From Streptomyces bikiniensis (GTDB lineage Bacteria; Actinomycetota; Actinomycetes; Streptomycetales; Streptomycetaceae): a stretch of 64,000 bases of DNA. The position numbers and the translations under genes are program-made. Shown here one piece after another: positions 32,513-40,549 of the stretch (position 1 is its first letter; each line of letters opens with the position of its first letter). The stretch spans positions 87,653-151,652 of the forward strand of contig JNWL01000009.1 of the NCBI GenBank assembly GCA_000716465.1, read 5' to 3'. The notes under the pieces are model-generated. The model was not told where the DNA came from. It was given only the letters and a program-made list of their open reading frames with translations, and ran no database searches.

Positions 32513-33108
32513 CAGCTGTTCGGGAAGGTGCGGCAGCGCCGGCAGCCGGTGTGGCCGCGGCGACGGAGGAGGAGCTGGGTGAGGGGTTCGCCAGGGGCGA
32601 CGAGGCATGCCTGAACGAGGCCTACCGCCGCTGGGGCGCGCTCGTCCACGGCGTCGCCGCCCGCAGGCTCGCCGATCCGGAAGAGGCGAAGGACGTCACC
32701 CAGCAGGTCTTCGTCGGCGCCTGGAACAACCGCGGCTCCTTCGACTCCCGTCGCGGTTCCCTGAGGACCTGGCTCATGGGCATCACGCACAAGAAGGTCG
32801 CCGACGCCTTCGACAGGCGCTCCCGCCATCTGCGCGACGTCGATGCCGCCACCGCGGCCGCGGACATATCGGTCCGGCCCGCGCCCGCGACCGAGACACT
32901 GCTGGACCACATGGTGCTGATACGGGAGATGGAAGGCCTGCCGGACCGGCAGCAGCTCGTGCTTCAGCTCGCCTTCTACGAAGACTTGTCCCAGACGCAG
33001 ATCGCCGAACGCACCGGAATGCCGCTCGGAACGGTCAAGAGTCACACCCGACGCGGCCTGATGCGCCTGAAGAAGCGGTTGGAGGCGGACCGTGAAGCAC
33101 ACCGATGA
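32509..33108 (+). CDS. ECF-type RNA polymerase sigma factor
   Basis: A 199-residue sigma-70 family protein. Region 2 (AYRRWGALVHGVAARRLADP; AKDVTQQVFVGAWNNRGSFD; RRGSLRTWLMGITHKKVADA) and region 4 (LSQTQIAERTGMPLGTVKSH, then TRRGLMRLKKRL) are present; region 3 is absent, as in ECF (SigK-like) factors. The ATG overlaps the sortase stop (ATGA), and the gene overlaps the downstream anti-sigma gene by 17 nt. The factor probably directs its own operon, including the surface protein. Confidence 0.93.
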   Translation: MTAVREGAAAPAAGVAAATEEELGEGFARGDEACLNEAYRRWGALVHGVAARRLADPEEAKDVTQQVFVGAWNNRGSFDSRRGSLRTWLMGITHKKVADAFDRRSRHLRDVDAATAAADISVRPAPATETLLDHMVLIREMEGLPDRQQLVLQLAFYEDLSQTQIAERTGMPLGTVKSHTRRGLMRLKKRLEADREAHR

Positions 33109-33826
33109 AGAGACCCTGGCGATGCTGGCCCTCGGTGAGGAGACCGACCCCGCGGCCTCCCTCCACCTGCACGAATGTGACCACTGCCGCAGGGAGTACG
33201 ACAGCCTGCGGCGCATCGTGACCGCCATGAGGACGCCCGCCCCGGCGGAACACGAGCCGGTCCTGCCGTCGGAAGAGGTCTGGAACTCGATCGCCGCCGA
33301 ACTGCGGTCCCCCGGTCCCCCCGCTCCCCTTCCGGCACACGGCACCACCGCTCCGGCACGCCGGCCCGGTCCGGGCCGCCTGCGGCGCACGAGTCGCTTC
33401 GCGGTGGTTCTCGCCGCCTGCGCAGCCCTGCTCGGCGCCGCCTCCGGCAGTGCGCTCACCTGGTGGCTCACGCGCCCGGACGCACCGGTGGAACAGACCG
33501 TGGCCGACGGCAGACGGCTCGACTCCCTGCGCGCCGACTCGGCCGGTTACGCACACCTGAAAGGCGACACCGGACGGCGCTCACTGGAGATCACCGTCAG
33601 GGGCCTTCCCGAGACGGCCGGTTACTTCGAGGTCTGGCTCATGGACCGCACCCACACCAAGCTCGTCTCCATGGGGGTCCTCGGACCCGACGGCCGCGCG
33701 GTCCTGCCCGTCCCCGCGACCATCGATCTGGACGAGTACTCGGTCGTGGACGTGTCCCTCCAGACCTACAACGGCAAACCCGACCACTCCGGCGACAGCA
33801 TCGTCCGGGGTCTTCACGACGGGTGA
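33092..33826 (+). CDS. Zinc-binding anti-sigma factor (RskA-like)
   Basis: A 244-residue protein. An N-terminal zinc anti-sigma motif H-x3-C-x2-C (His25, Cys29, Cys32) lies in LHLHECDHC. A membrane helix (about 103-127, FAVVLAACAALLGAASGSAL) separates it from an extracytoplasmic RskA-type domain (RSLEITVRGLPETAGYFEVW; DEYSVVDVSLQTYNG). It should sequester the preceding ECF sigma factor at the membrane until an external signal releases it. The GTG at 33092 lies inside the sigma gene. A perfect palindromic terminator follows. Confidence 0.92.
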   Translation: MKHTDEETLAMLALGEETDPAASLHLHECDHCRREYDSLRRIVTAMRTPAPAEHEPVLPSEEVWNSIAAELRSPGPPAPLPAHGTTAPARRPGPGRLRRTSRFAVVLAACAALLGAASGSALTWWLTRPDAPVEQTVADGRRLDSLRADSAGYAHLKGDTGRRSLEITVRGLPETAGYFEVWLMDRTHTKLVSMGVLGPDGRAVLPVPATIDLDEYSVVDVSLQTYNGKPDHSGDSIVRGLHDG

Positions 33827-33858
33827 ACACGGGGTGCGTCGTCAGTCCCCGGATCACC

Positions 33859-33884
33859 GTTCGCCGCCTTCGAAGGCGGCGAAC
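33859..33884. terminator. 26-bp perfect palindrome, bidirectional terminator
   Basis: Thirteen bases (33859-33871) are followed immediately by their exact reverse complement (33872-33884). It sits between the convergent stops of the anti-sigma gene (33826) and the RsbW-like gene (33894), so it can terminate transcription from both sides. Confidence 0.7.
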
Positions 33885-33893
33885 GAAAGGGGT

Positions 33894-34331
33894 TCAGCCG
33901 CCCGACGTCCGCGCGGGGTCCGCGGCGTCCAGGACGATGCGGGCGGTGACCCGTTTGCCGATGGGCTCGCGCCGGGCCTCGAAGCTCTCGGCGACGGCCA
34001 TGACGATCTCCAGGCCGTGCCGGCCGATACGGTCCGGATCCGCCGCGCGGACGGTCGGTGTGGAAGGCTCGCTGTCCCGGACGGTGACCTCCAGCAGGCC
34101 GCCCTCCACGTGCAGTTCCAGCACGATCGGCCCCGGGGCGTACTTGCAGGCGTTGGTGACCAGTTCGCTGACCACCAGCTCGGTGGACTCCACCACGTGC
34201 CGCGGAACGGACGCGCCGCGTTGTCCGGGAAGCCGACCGAGGAACTCGGCGGCGATGCTCCGGGCATGAGAGGCGGAGCCTTTACCGCTCTCGAACGCAT
34301 GGGTGATCCGGGCGGTCCGGGCTTCCTGCAT
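33894..34331 (-). CDS. RsbW-like ATP-binding (HATPase) regulator
   Basis: A 145-residue GHKL-fold protein. The N-box ELVVSELVTNACKYAPGPIV and the G-box region RIGRHGLEIVMAVAESF identify the anti-sigma-B (RsbW) / serine-kinase class abundant in Streptomyces. These bind ATP and phosphorylate or sequester partner anti-sigma antagonists; the partner here is unknown. The ATG at 34331 has GGAG 8 nt upstream. A related protein is cut by the end of the window (63895-64000). Confidence 0.85.
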   Translation of the reverse strand: MQEARTARITHAFESGKGSASHARSIAAEFLGRLPGQRGASVPRHVVESTELVVSELVTNACKYAPGPIVLELHVEGGLLEVTVRDSEPSTPTVRAADPDRIGRHGLEIVMAVAESFEARREPIGKRVTARIVLDAADPARTSGG

Positions 34332-34585
34332 GCGCTGGTCTCCGTCCTGTGTCGGCTGGATCCGTTCACGGTCCGTGCCCGCGCCTTCCTCGCCGCGCAG
34401 ACCTCTCCTACTTCCCCCTACCGGTCGCGGTGGCCATCCGGATGCGCCCGTCACCACTCTTTCGGGTGCGCAGATGCGCAGGCGTACAAACCCGACCCGG
34501 CACGGTCGGGGGACCCGGTCCCCGGTGCGGCGGCCGACGAAGGGGATGGTGGTGTGACCGATGGCGTCTCGGGTAGCGGGTGGAC

Positions 34586-34789
34586 ATGTTCAAACATCGA
34601 CGTGTACGGGTCGCGTGTGTGCTGGTGGTCGGATGCGTGGTGCTGACGTTCGTGGAATGGCGGGTTGAGCAGGCGAGCTGGCGTACGGCGGTGGTGAGCG
34701 GGTTCCTGATGGCGTGCGTGGTGGCCGGTACGTGGTGGTTCGCCGAGATGACGCAGGGCCTGTCCTCGCGAACGCGAAGGAAACGCTGA
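34586..34789 (+). CDS. Small membrane protein
   Basis: A 67-residue protein with two hydrophobic segments (VACVLVVGCVVLTFVEW and TAVVSGFLMACVVAGTWWF) and basic ends (MFKHRRVR; SRTRRKR). No family is recognised. The ATG at 34586 is preferred over GTG at 34580; the ribosome site is weak. Codon bias supports coding but the size makes the call tentative. Confidence 0.55.
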   Translation: MFKHRRVRVACVLVVGCVVLTFVEWRVEQASWRTAVVSGFLMACVVAGTWWFAEMTQGLSSRTRRKR

Positions 34790-34950
34790 GTCGTTGCTCC
34801 CCGCCGGGGAACGCCCCCGCGCAGGCACGAAGGACGCGCACCCGGCCGGCATGTCCACGGACGGGAGAGGACCAGCGGGAAGCCCGTCGACGTCACCGGG
34901 GCGAGCGGGGGACCCCGCCCCGGGGCTCGGACGATGTATGACGCGCGATC

Positions 34951-34972
34951 GTTCACCGCACGTACACCGGAA
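34951..34972 (+). promoter_or_regulatory. Putative PHO box (PhoP site) upstream of phytase
   Basis: Two adjacent 11-nt direct repeats, GTTCACCGCAC (34951-34961) and GTACACCGGAA (34962-34972), share the GTnCACC core that defines PhoP-binding direct-repeat units in Streptomyces. They lie 95 bp before the phytase GTG start. The second unit is also half of a 17-bp palindrome (34964-34980). Phosphate-starvation control of the phytase is the expected reading. Confidence 0.6.
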
Positions 34973-35066
34973 TCCGGTGTTACCCGCCGTGCGGCCGCCG
35001 CCGTGAGGACACTCTTCGGAGCCAGGCTCTCGCAGGTCCGACCATCCGCCCGCAGAGGAGACTCGC

Positions 35067-36377
35067 GTGACCCGTTCCACCATCGTCCGATCGACCGTGC
35101 TGACCGTGACCACGGCTCTCGCGGTGGCGGCGCTGGCCGTGCCCGCCGAGGCCCGGCACCGCCCGTACGCCGACACCCTGCCGGTCGTGACGCCCCGCGC
35201 GGAGACGCCGGTGCTGCACGACGACGACGAGGGCGGCAACGCCGACGCGGACGACCCGGCCATCTGGCGCAACGCCGCGGCCCCCGGCCGCAGCCTCGTC
35301 GTCGCCACCGCGAAGGAGGGCGGCCTGCGCGTCTACGACCTGGACGCGCGTCCGGTGCAGTCGATAGCCGCGCCTCCTGCCCCGGGTGAGGACGACGCCC
35401 CGGGCCGCTTCAACAACGTGGACCTCGTCCACGGCCTCCGGCTCTCCTCGGGGAAGGCCGACCTGGCCGTCACCAGCGACCGCGGCCACGACCGGCTGCG
35501 CTTCTACCGCGTCGACCGGGACCGTGCCGGCGGCCCGCTGACGGACGTCACCGACCCCGCCGCGCCGCGCGTGTTCTCCCGGGACCAGGCAGAGGTCGAC
35601 GACCAGCGGACCGCCTACGGCCTGGCGACCTGGACGGACCCGGCGACCGGGAAGTCCTACGCCCTGGTCAGCCGCCGCGAGCGCACCACCGTCGCCCTCC
35701 TGGAACTGCTGCCGACCGCGGACGGCAAGGTCACCTACCGCAAGCTCCGCACCCTGGACCTGCCCTCCGTCTTCCGGCTGCCCAACGGCACCTCGTGGTC
35801 CCCGTGCGCCGAGCCCGGCGAGCTGCCGCAGGTCGAGGGCATGGTCGTCGACCCGGCCAACGGCATGCTCTACGCCGGTCAGGAGGACATCGGCGTCTGG
35901 CGGATGCGCGCCGACCTGACCGGTACGCCGAAGCTGATCGACAAGGTCCGCGAGTACGGGGTTCCCGGCACCTACGACGAGGAGACCGAGGAGTGCACGC
36001 CGGGCACCGACCCCGGCTTCGGAGGCACGAGGATCTCCGCCGACGTCGAGGGCCTGACGCTGCTCACGGAGCCCGACGGCGACGGTTACGTCCTCGCCTC
36101 CAGCCAGGGTGACGACACCTTCGCCGCGTACGACCGCGAGGTGGAGGACGCCAACGAGTACGAGGGGGGCTTCCGGGTCGCCGCCGCGAACGACGCCCTC
36201 GACGGCTCCGAGGAGTGCGACGGCGCCGCCGTCCTCAACGCCCCGCTCGGCTCCAAGTACCCCAACGGCCTCCTCGTCGTCCAGGACGGGCACGACGCCC
36301 CGGGCGACGGCGACCGGGACGCGACCAACTTCAAGTTCGTCGACCTCGGCGGGGTCATGGACGCCCTCGACGACTGA
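35067..36377 (+). CDS. Secreted beta-propeller phytase
   Basis: A 436-residue protein with a signal peptide (STVLTVTTALAVAALAVPAE) and the beta-propeller phytase signature: NADADDPAIWRNAAAPGRSL, NNVDLVHGLRL, SDRGHDRLRFYRVDR, GLATWTDPATGKSYALVSRR, QVEGMVVDPANGMLYAGQED, ISADVEGLTLLTEPDGDGYV. The many Asp/Glu residues form the calcium and phosphate sites of this family, which releases phosphate from inositol hexakisphosphate outside the cell. The start GTG at 35067 has GAGGAG 6 nt upstream. A PHO-box-like repeat precedes it, and a 15-bp hairpin terminator follows. Confidence 0.92.
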   Translation: MTRSTIVRSTVLTVTTALAVAALAVPAEARHRPYADTLPVVTPRAETPVLHDDDEGGNADADDPAIWRNAAAPGRSLVVATAKEGGLRVYDLDARPVQSIAAPPAPGEDDAPGRFNNVDLVHGLRLSSGKADLAVTSDRGHDRLRFYRVDRDRAGGPLTDVTDPAAPRVFSRDQAEVDDQRTAYGLATWTDPATGKSYALVSRRERTTVALLELLPTADGKVTYRKLRTLDLPSVFRLPNGTSWSPCAEPGELPQVEGMVVDPANGMLYAGQEDIGVWRMRADLTGTPKLIDKVREYGVPGTYDEETEECTPGTDPGFGGTRISADVEGLTLLTEPDGDGYVLASSQGDDTFAAYDREVEDANEYEGGFRVAAANDALDGSEECDGAAVLNAPLGSKYPNGLLVVQDGHDAPGDGDRDATNFKFVDLGGVMDALDD

Positions 36378-36409
36378 CCGTCCCGTGGACCGCGGGTGAC
36401 CACCCGCAC

Positions 36410-36444
36410 GCCGACGCGTGGGCCCCTGCGGCCCACGCGTCGGC
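36410..36444 (+). terminator. Perfect 15-bp hairpin after phytase
   Basis: GCCGACGCGTGGGCC (36410-36424), a 5-nt loop and the exact complement (36430-36444), 33 nt after the phytase stop. It also lies past the end of the convergent TetR gene (36585), so it may serve both. Confidence 0.75.
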
Positions 36445-36584
36445 ATTCCCGTGACCAGCGGGGTTCCGTGCGACGGGAAGCGGAGCCGGCGCTGCCGGCC
36501 GGCCGCCGGTCCGGGGCGGCGAGGGGGCCGGTCGCCGCACGCCTCCGGTCCGCTTCCCCGGGAGGTCTGCGCGGCGGCGGGCTC

Positions 36585-37169
36585 TCACCGCTTGTAGGAG
36601 TCGATGAGCCGGGCCAGGTGTTCGCCCGCGACCGTCAGCGGCGTCTCGCTCTTGAGGACCTGTGCGGTGAGTTCGGCGCCTTCGAGGGTGCTGATGACGG
36701 TGGTGGCCAGGTCGTCCGCGTCGCCCTCCGGGAATCCGGCTTCGCGGAGCCTGTCCGCCACCAGGTCCCGCCAGTGCTGGAAGGCCTGGGCGACGGCGTG
36801 CTCGATGGCTGGGACCCGCCCGGTGGTCTCCAGGGCCGTCGCGCTGATGGGGCACCCGTCCACCCACCCGGAGTCGCGCAGGTGGTGGGCGAGCGTGCGG
36901 GCGCAGACGGCGACGGCCTTCGCCGGGTCGGCCTCTTCGGACAGGGACGCCGACAGCAGTTCGGCGAACTCGTGGTCGGCATGCCGGACCGCGGCCACGC
37001 CCACGGCCTGCTTGCCGCCGGGGAAGAAGTGGTAGACCGAGCCGAGCGTGGCCCGGGCCTCCTGGGCGACCTGTTTGATGCCGGTCCCCTCGTACCCCTG
37101 CCGCTGCATCAGCAGGGAGGCCGCACGGACGATGCGCTCCCGGGTGCCCGGCTGTGGTGTGTTCGCCAT
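36585..37169 (-). CDS. TetR-family repressor
   Basis: A 194-residue TetR protein: RERIVRAASLLMQRQGYEGT, then GIKQVAQEARATLGSVYHFF (HTH, about 31-50) and a ligand-binding domain with HADHEFAELLSASLSEEADP and VDGCPISATALETT typical of the LmrA/YxaF-like C-terminal type. It is divergent from an alpha/beta hydrolase, and two AACGTTCGTT sites lie between them. Repression of the hydrolase and itself is inferred. The ATG at 37169 gives normal length; the ribosome site is weak. Confidence 0.88.
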   Translation of the reverse strand: MANTPQPGTRERIVRAASLLMQRQGYEGTGIKQVAQEARATLGSVYHFFPGGKQAVGVAAVRHADHEFAELLSASLSEEADPAKAVAVCARTLAHHLRDSGWVDGCPISATALETTGRVPAIEHAVAQAFQHWRDLVADRLREAGFPEGDADDLATTVISTLEGAELTAQVLKSETPLTVAGEHLARLIDSYKR

Positions 37170-37190
37170 GCGGCCGAGCTTACTGGATAA

Positions 37191-37259
37191 AACGTTCGTT
37201 CTAGCTTGTGGTCCATGCATGCGCCGTGCTAGCTTCCGGAACTAGTTAGAACGTTCGTT
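37191..37259. promoter_or_regulatory. Two TetR-type operator sites
   Basis: Identical AACGTTCGTT cores occur at 37191-37200 and 37250-37259, within matching flanks (TAAAACGTTCGTTCTAG and TTAGAACGTTCGTTTTAG), 59 bp apart. They lie in the TetR/hydrolase divergent region, one near each start, as expected for a locally acting TetR protein. This is the most AT-rich stretch nearby. Confidence 0.6.
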
Positions 37260-37289
37260 TTAGTGACGTTCGGAAACGAGGAGCTGGAG

Positions 37290-38159
37290 ATGGAACACAA
37301 GCGGATCACCGCCAACGGCCTGGACCTTGCCTACGTCGAGGCAGGAGAAGGCCCGCTCGCCCTGATGCTGCACGGCTTCGACACGCCCAGGCTCTACCGG
37401 TACCTCATGCCCGCACTGGCCGAGGCGGGATACCACGCCGTGGTCCCCACCATGCGGGGCTTCGCGCCCTCCCAGGTGCCGCCGGACGGCAGCATGCGCC
37501 TGCCCGACCTGATCGCCGACGCCAATGCCCTGCACGAGGCGCTCGGCGGCGGGTCCGACGCGGTCCTCATCGGGCACGACTGGGGCGGCTTCACCACCTG
37601 GGGCGCCGCCGCGGCCGCGCCCGAGCGGTGGGCCAGGATAGTCGTCAACGACGTCCCGCCCCTGGAGTTCTACGATCGCGACAGCGCGGATCCGAGCAGG
37701 ATCGAGCGGTACGTCCACTTCTACTTCTTCCAGATGGCCATGGCCGACCGGCTCGTCGCCGCCAACGACCTCGCCTACCTCGACTGGCTCTGGGACCACT
37801 GGACGGGCAACGTCCCCGGCTACGACTCCACCGAGGACCGCAAGGCCATGAAGGAAGGCCTCGGCACGCCCGAGAGGCTGCACCTCGGCCTGGAGCTCTA
37901 CCGGCAGAACTTCCCGGCCGCGACGTTCGGCACCCCGCAGTGGGAAATGGCCCGCGTGCTGGACAAGCTGCCCTCCCAGCCCACCCTGTACCTCCACGGA
38001 ACTGAGGACCCCGTGGTCGACGAGGCGACCCTCGCCGACATCATCGCCATGCTGCCCCCGGGGTCGGACGGCGCGATGATCGAGGGCGCCGGCCACCACC
38101 TCCTCGCGGAGAAGCCGCAGGAGGTCAACCGGCGCATCCTCGCCTTCCTGGCGCGCTGA
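37290..38159 (+). CDS. Alpha/beta hydrolase, epoxide-hydrolase/dehalogenase-like
   Basis: A 289-residue alpha/beta hydrolase. An HGF oxyanion motif (LALMLHGFDTPRLYR) and the nucleophile elbow GHDWGG, with Asp as nucleophile (about residue 96), place it with epoxide hydrolases and haloalkane dehalogenases rather than serine esterases. The distal acid lies in LYLHGTEDPVVDE and the catalytic His in GAGHHLLAEKPQEV. Substrate unknown. The ATG at 37290 has GAGGAG upstream. It is divergent from a TetR regulator; a 54-bp palindrome terminates it. Confidence 0.88.
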   Translation: MEHKRITANGLDLAYVEAGEGPLALMLHGFDTPRLYRYLMPALAEAGYHAVVPTMRGFAPSQVPPDGSMRLPDLIADANALHEALGGGSDAVLIGHDWGGFTTWGAAAAAPERWARIVVNDVPPLEFYDRDSADPSRIERYVHFYFFQMAMADRLVAANDLAYLDWLWDHWTGNVPGYDSTEDRKAMKEGLGTPERLHLGLELYRQNFPAATFGTPQWEMARVLDKLPSQPTLYLHGTEDPVVDEATLADIIAMLPPGSDGAMIEGAGHHLLAEKPQEVNRRILAFLAR

Positions 38160-38163
38160 CCAC

Positions 38164-38217
38164 GCTCTCGCGGCGCAGGTCGGTCGTCGGCCGACGACCG
38201 ACCTGCGCCGCGAGAGC
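38164..38217. terminator. 54-bp perfect palindrome terminator
   Basis: Twenty-seven bases (38164-38190) are immediately followed by their exact reverse complement (38191-38217), starting 5 nt after the hydrolase stop. A stem of up to 27 bp is far longer than needed for an intrinsic terminator; no U-tract follows. Confidence 0.8.
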
Positions 38218-38539
38218 CGCTCTTCTTCCGCACCCTCGTCCGGAGGCGGTGGTGCTTCGCCCGCTCCGCCTCCCCGGCGGGATCCTCGAGGTCGTCCCGC
38301 CACCCGATCCGGTCCGGATCGACGCCGGTCCCGGAGGCGCGGCCTCCGGCGACGGCCTCGCCGCACACGGCCGTTCCCCGTCCGCGCCACGTGCCCGGGT
38401 CCGTTCACGGAAGGGGGCTCCGGCGCACCTTCCGCGGACCCCGGGCGGCGTCCTCCACGTCCCGGATAAGGATTCGTCCGCGGAGAGCGGTGCCCCTACG
38501 CTTGGCCGGAGCGGAAGTGCGCGCGTTTCCGCAGGTTGC

Positions 38540-38659
38540 GGTGCCGTGGCAGAGCGGTCCATTGCGATCGCCGTGGGCGAGGTCCCTCCCACGGCGACTG
38601 ACGGGGACGGGGCGGGCCTGCTCCCAGCTGTCTCGCGGGTTCGAATCCCGTCGGCACCG
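38540..38659 (+). tRNA. Aberrant tRNA-like element (anticodon domain disrupted)
   Basis: A 7-bp acceptor stem, GGTGCCG (38540-38546) with CGGCACC (38652-38658), is followed by U8, a D-arm (GCAG / TTGC, with A14, G18-G19 and A21 in place) and, at the 3' side, a T-arm with the canonical GTTCGAATC loop and a 5-bp stem (38635-38651). The acceptor pairing continues outward for 6 more bp, giving 13 bp in all. In place of an anticodon arm and variable loop there are about 70 nt dominated by a 10-bp hairpin (stem TCGCCGTGGG, 10-nt loop). No 7-nt anticodon loop with U33 is found. Degenerate tRNA or tRNA-like RNA; amino acid not assignable. Confidence 0.4.
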
Positions 38660-38886
38660 CAACCGACCAGGACGGGGTGCGGCGCACGGACTTGCCGTCC
38701 CGCAGCGGTTCCGCGGAAGGCGTGACGGACTCCGGGAGCGGACGGCGGACGTTCACCGCATCTGCGTGAGGTGCCAACGGCGTTCGGTCGACGCGGTCAT
38801 CTCCGGGCAGCCGCAGGACACCGGGCTCGTCCGCCGCCCGCGACGAGCCCCGTGTCGTACGGCCGCGACCGGGAAGACGGCGAAGC

Positions 38887-39435
38887 ATGGAAACCCTGGT
38901 TGCAGCGCGAAGCGTCGATCACCGGCTGACCCGGCACATGGCCGCCTGGGATTCCGCCTGGGCCCGTCGGCTCCTGCCGCCGGTGGAGGAGGCGGCCGAG
39001 CACACGAAGTTGTGGTGGGCGGCAGCCGCGGTGATGGCGGCCGGTGGAGGCCTGCGGGGCCGCAGGGCGGCGGTGACCGGGATCGCGGCGATGGCGGTGG
39101 CGGAACTGGTGTCCAACGGGGTGGTCAAGAAGCTCGTCGAGCGGCGGCGGCCGCCCGAGGAGTGGATCCCTCACGACGATGTCGAGGACCGCCCCGACAG
39201 CTCTTCCTTTCCTTCCGGGCACACCGCCGCCGCCGTGGCCTTCACCGCAGCCGTCGCACCCGCCCTGCCCTGGGCCGGAGCCGCCTGCGCCGTTGCCGCC
39301 GCTCTGGTGGCGGTCGAACGGGTTCACAGCGGGGCGCACTACCCCTCCGACGTCGCCGCCGGCGCCGCCATCGGCCTGTCCGTGGCCGCTCTGACCCGAT
39401 CGGCACCCCGTCTCGCCGTCCGCCGACCGGGCTGA
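38887..39435 (+). CDS. PAP2-type phosphatase
   Basis: A 182-residue PAP2 membrane phosphatase with all three signature motifs: K-x6-RP (Lys81 to Pro89, KKLVERRRP), PSGH (109-112, catalytic His112) and R-x5-H-x3-D (Arg145, His151, Asp155 in ERVHSGAHYPSD). The family dephosphorylates lipid phosphates such as undecaprenyl pyrophosphate or phosphatidic acid, with the active site usually outside the membrane. The ATG at 38887 lacks a strong ribosome site. It ends at a bidirectional terminator shared with the convergent protease gene. Confidence 0.9.
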   Translation: METLVAARSVDHRLTRHMAAWDSAWARRLLPPVEEAAEHTKLWWAAAAVMAAGGGLRGRRAAVTGIAAMAVAELVSNGVVKKLVERRRPPEEWIPHDDVEDRPDSSSFPSGHTAAAVAFTAAVAPALPWAGAACAVAAALVAVERVHSGAHYPSDVAAGAAIGLSVAALTRSAPRLAVRRPG

Positions 39436-39549
39436 GCCCCGGCGGGTGAACGGGTGGGGGAGCCGGCGCGGGCGGGCGAAGCGCGTCCCGCGCGTCGGCG
39501 CCGAGTACCGGGGCCGAGACCGCGATCCGTCCTGGATCCCCAGCTTCGA

Positions 39550-39579
39550 CCGAGCCACCCGGAAGCCCGGGTGGCTCGG
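39550..39579. terminator. Perfect 13-bp hairpin between convergent genes
   Basis: CCGAGCCACCCGG (39550-39562), loop AAGC, and the exact complement (39567-39579), 12 nt before the protease stop on the other strand and 114 nt after the PAP2 stop. It can terminate both transcripts. Confidence 0.7.
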
Positions 39580-39590
39580 CGGGGAGGTGC

Positions 39591-40166
39591 TCAGGGCGCG
39601 TCGACGAGGATCCGGCCGTCGGCGGGCACGAGCGCGGCGAGGCCGCCGGAGTAGGCGGACTGCACACGGGACCGCTCGGTCGCGTTCGGGACGGCGTTGG
39701 TGCAGGCCGTACCGGCGCTCGATCCCGACATCAGTTGTGAGCACGGGCCGGGCTTGGTGTCCGGCAGGCCGAGGCTGTGGCCCAGCTCGTGAGCGGCGAT
39801 CCGCGTCTTGTCGTAGCCCTGGCTCACGGCCTGGGCGCCGAGTTCGACACGCACCTGACGGCCCGGACGGACGGGACCGAGCGTGGCCTGCGGCCAACCC
39901 GTGGTGGCGACGATCACGATCTCGGCGCGGACACCGGGCGCCGCCTCCACCAGCCTGACGTTGCTCACGTTCGCGTTCCACGAGGCGACCCCCGCCGCGA
40001 TCGCCGCCTCCCAGCCTCCGGCGCGGCTGTCGTCATAGCGGAGGGTCACCACCGCCGCCTCCGTGGCGGAGGATTCCGGGGCGGGGGCGGCTGTCGCCGC
40101 GCTCGCCACGGCGAGAACGAGCGTGGCGGCGGAGGTGCCCGCCTTGAGCCATGTGCCGAGGGGCAT
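39591..40166 (-). CDS. Secreted snapalysin-type zinc metalloprotease
   Basis: A 191-residue protein with a signal peptide (KAGTSAATLVLAVASAATAA) and the zinc motif HELGHSLGLPD (His126, Glu127, His130, Asp136), the HExxHxxGxxD form of family M7 (snapalysin), the small extracellular neutral protease of Streptomyces. Two cysteines (residues 142 and 155) can form the usual disulfide around CSQLMSGSSAGTAC. The ATG at 40166 has AAGGAG 5 nt upstream. Snapalysin genes are often next to a LysR activator; none is seen here. Confidence 0.9.
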   Translation of the reverse strand: MPLGTWLKAGTSAATLVLAVASAATAAPAPESSATEAAVVTLRYDDSRAGGWEAAIAAGVASWNANVSNVRLVEAAPGVRAEIVIVATTGWPQATLGPVRPGRQVRVELGAQAVSQGYDKTRIAAHELGHSLGLPDTKPGPCSQLMSGSSAGTACTNAVPNATERSRVQSAYSGGLAALVPADGRILVDAP

Positions 40167-40549
40167 CGCTGCTCCTTCATCTGTGGGGGAACCCACCTGG
40201 TGGAGGCGGGTGAACGAAGGGGTGGCGCGGGCGTCCGGCGGGACCGGACGCGACCGTCGAGCACCCCCCGAGCCTTGTGATGGTAGGCCTTGAAGAGCTT
40301 TTATGCCATGAACCTGTCATTCTTTCTCCGTCGGCGCTCTTTCTCCGGAAGGGTGCCGACGGCTCCTGCGGGCCTGTGCGGCAGCCGGCCCGCCTCCCCG
40401 ACGCGCCGGTGCGGCTCCGGAGGACGGCCCCGGCGCGGGCGCGGTCCGCACGGAGCGAACCGCCGGGCGCGGGCGAGTCTCCCGGCGCACCCCCGTCGAA
40501 CCGTGCTCAGATGGGCGGACGCAGCCGACGGCACAGGAAGGTCGCAGGG
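40167..40549. other. Divergent promoter region, protease / quinone reductase
   Basis: About 380 bases without a supported gene, separating divergent starts. Bases 40285-40345 are relatively AT-rich (runs such as CTTTTATG and TTCTTTCTCC) and are the likely location of the protease promoter; individual boxes are not clear. Confidence 0.5.

Noticed and set aside
38540..38659. Selenocysteine or ordinary class II tRNA
   Set aside because: No UCA or other usable anticodon in a 7-nt loop with U33; the middle is too long for a normal variable arm.
38249..38725. Plus-strand ORFs across the tRNA-like element
   Set aside because: No start signals or domain; the structured RNA features explain the conservation-like look better.
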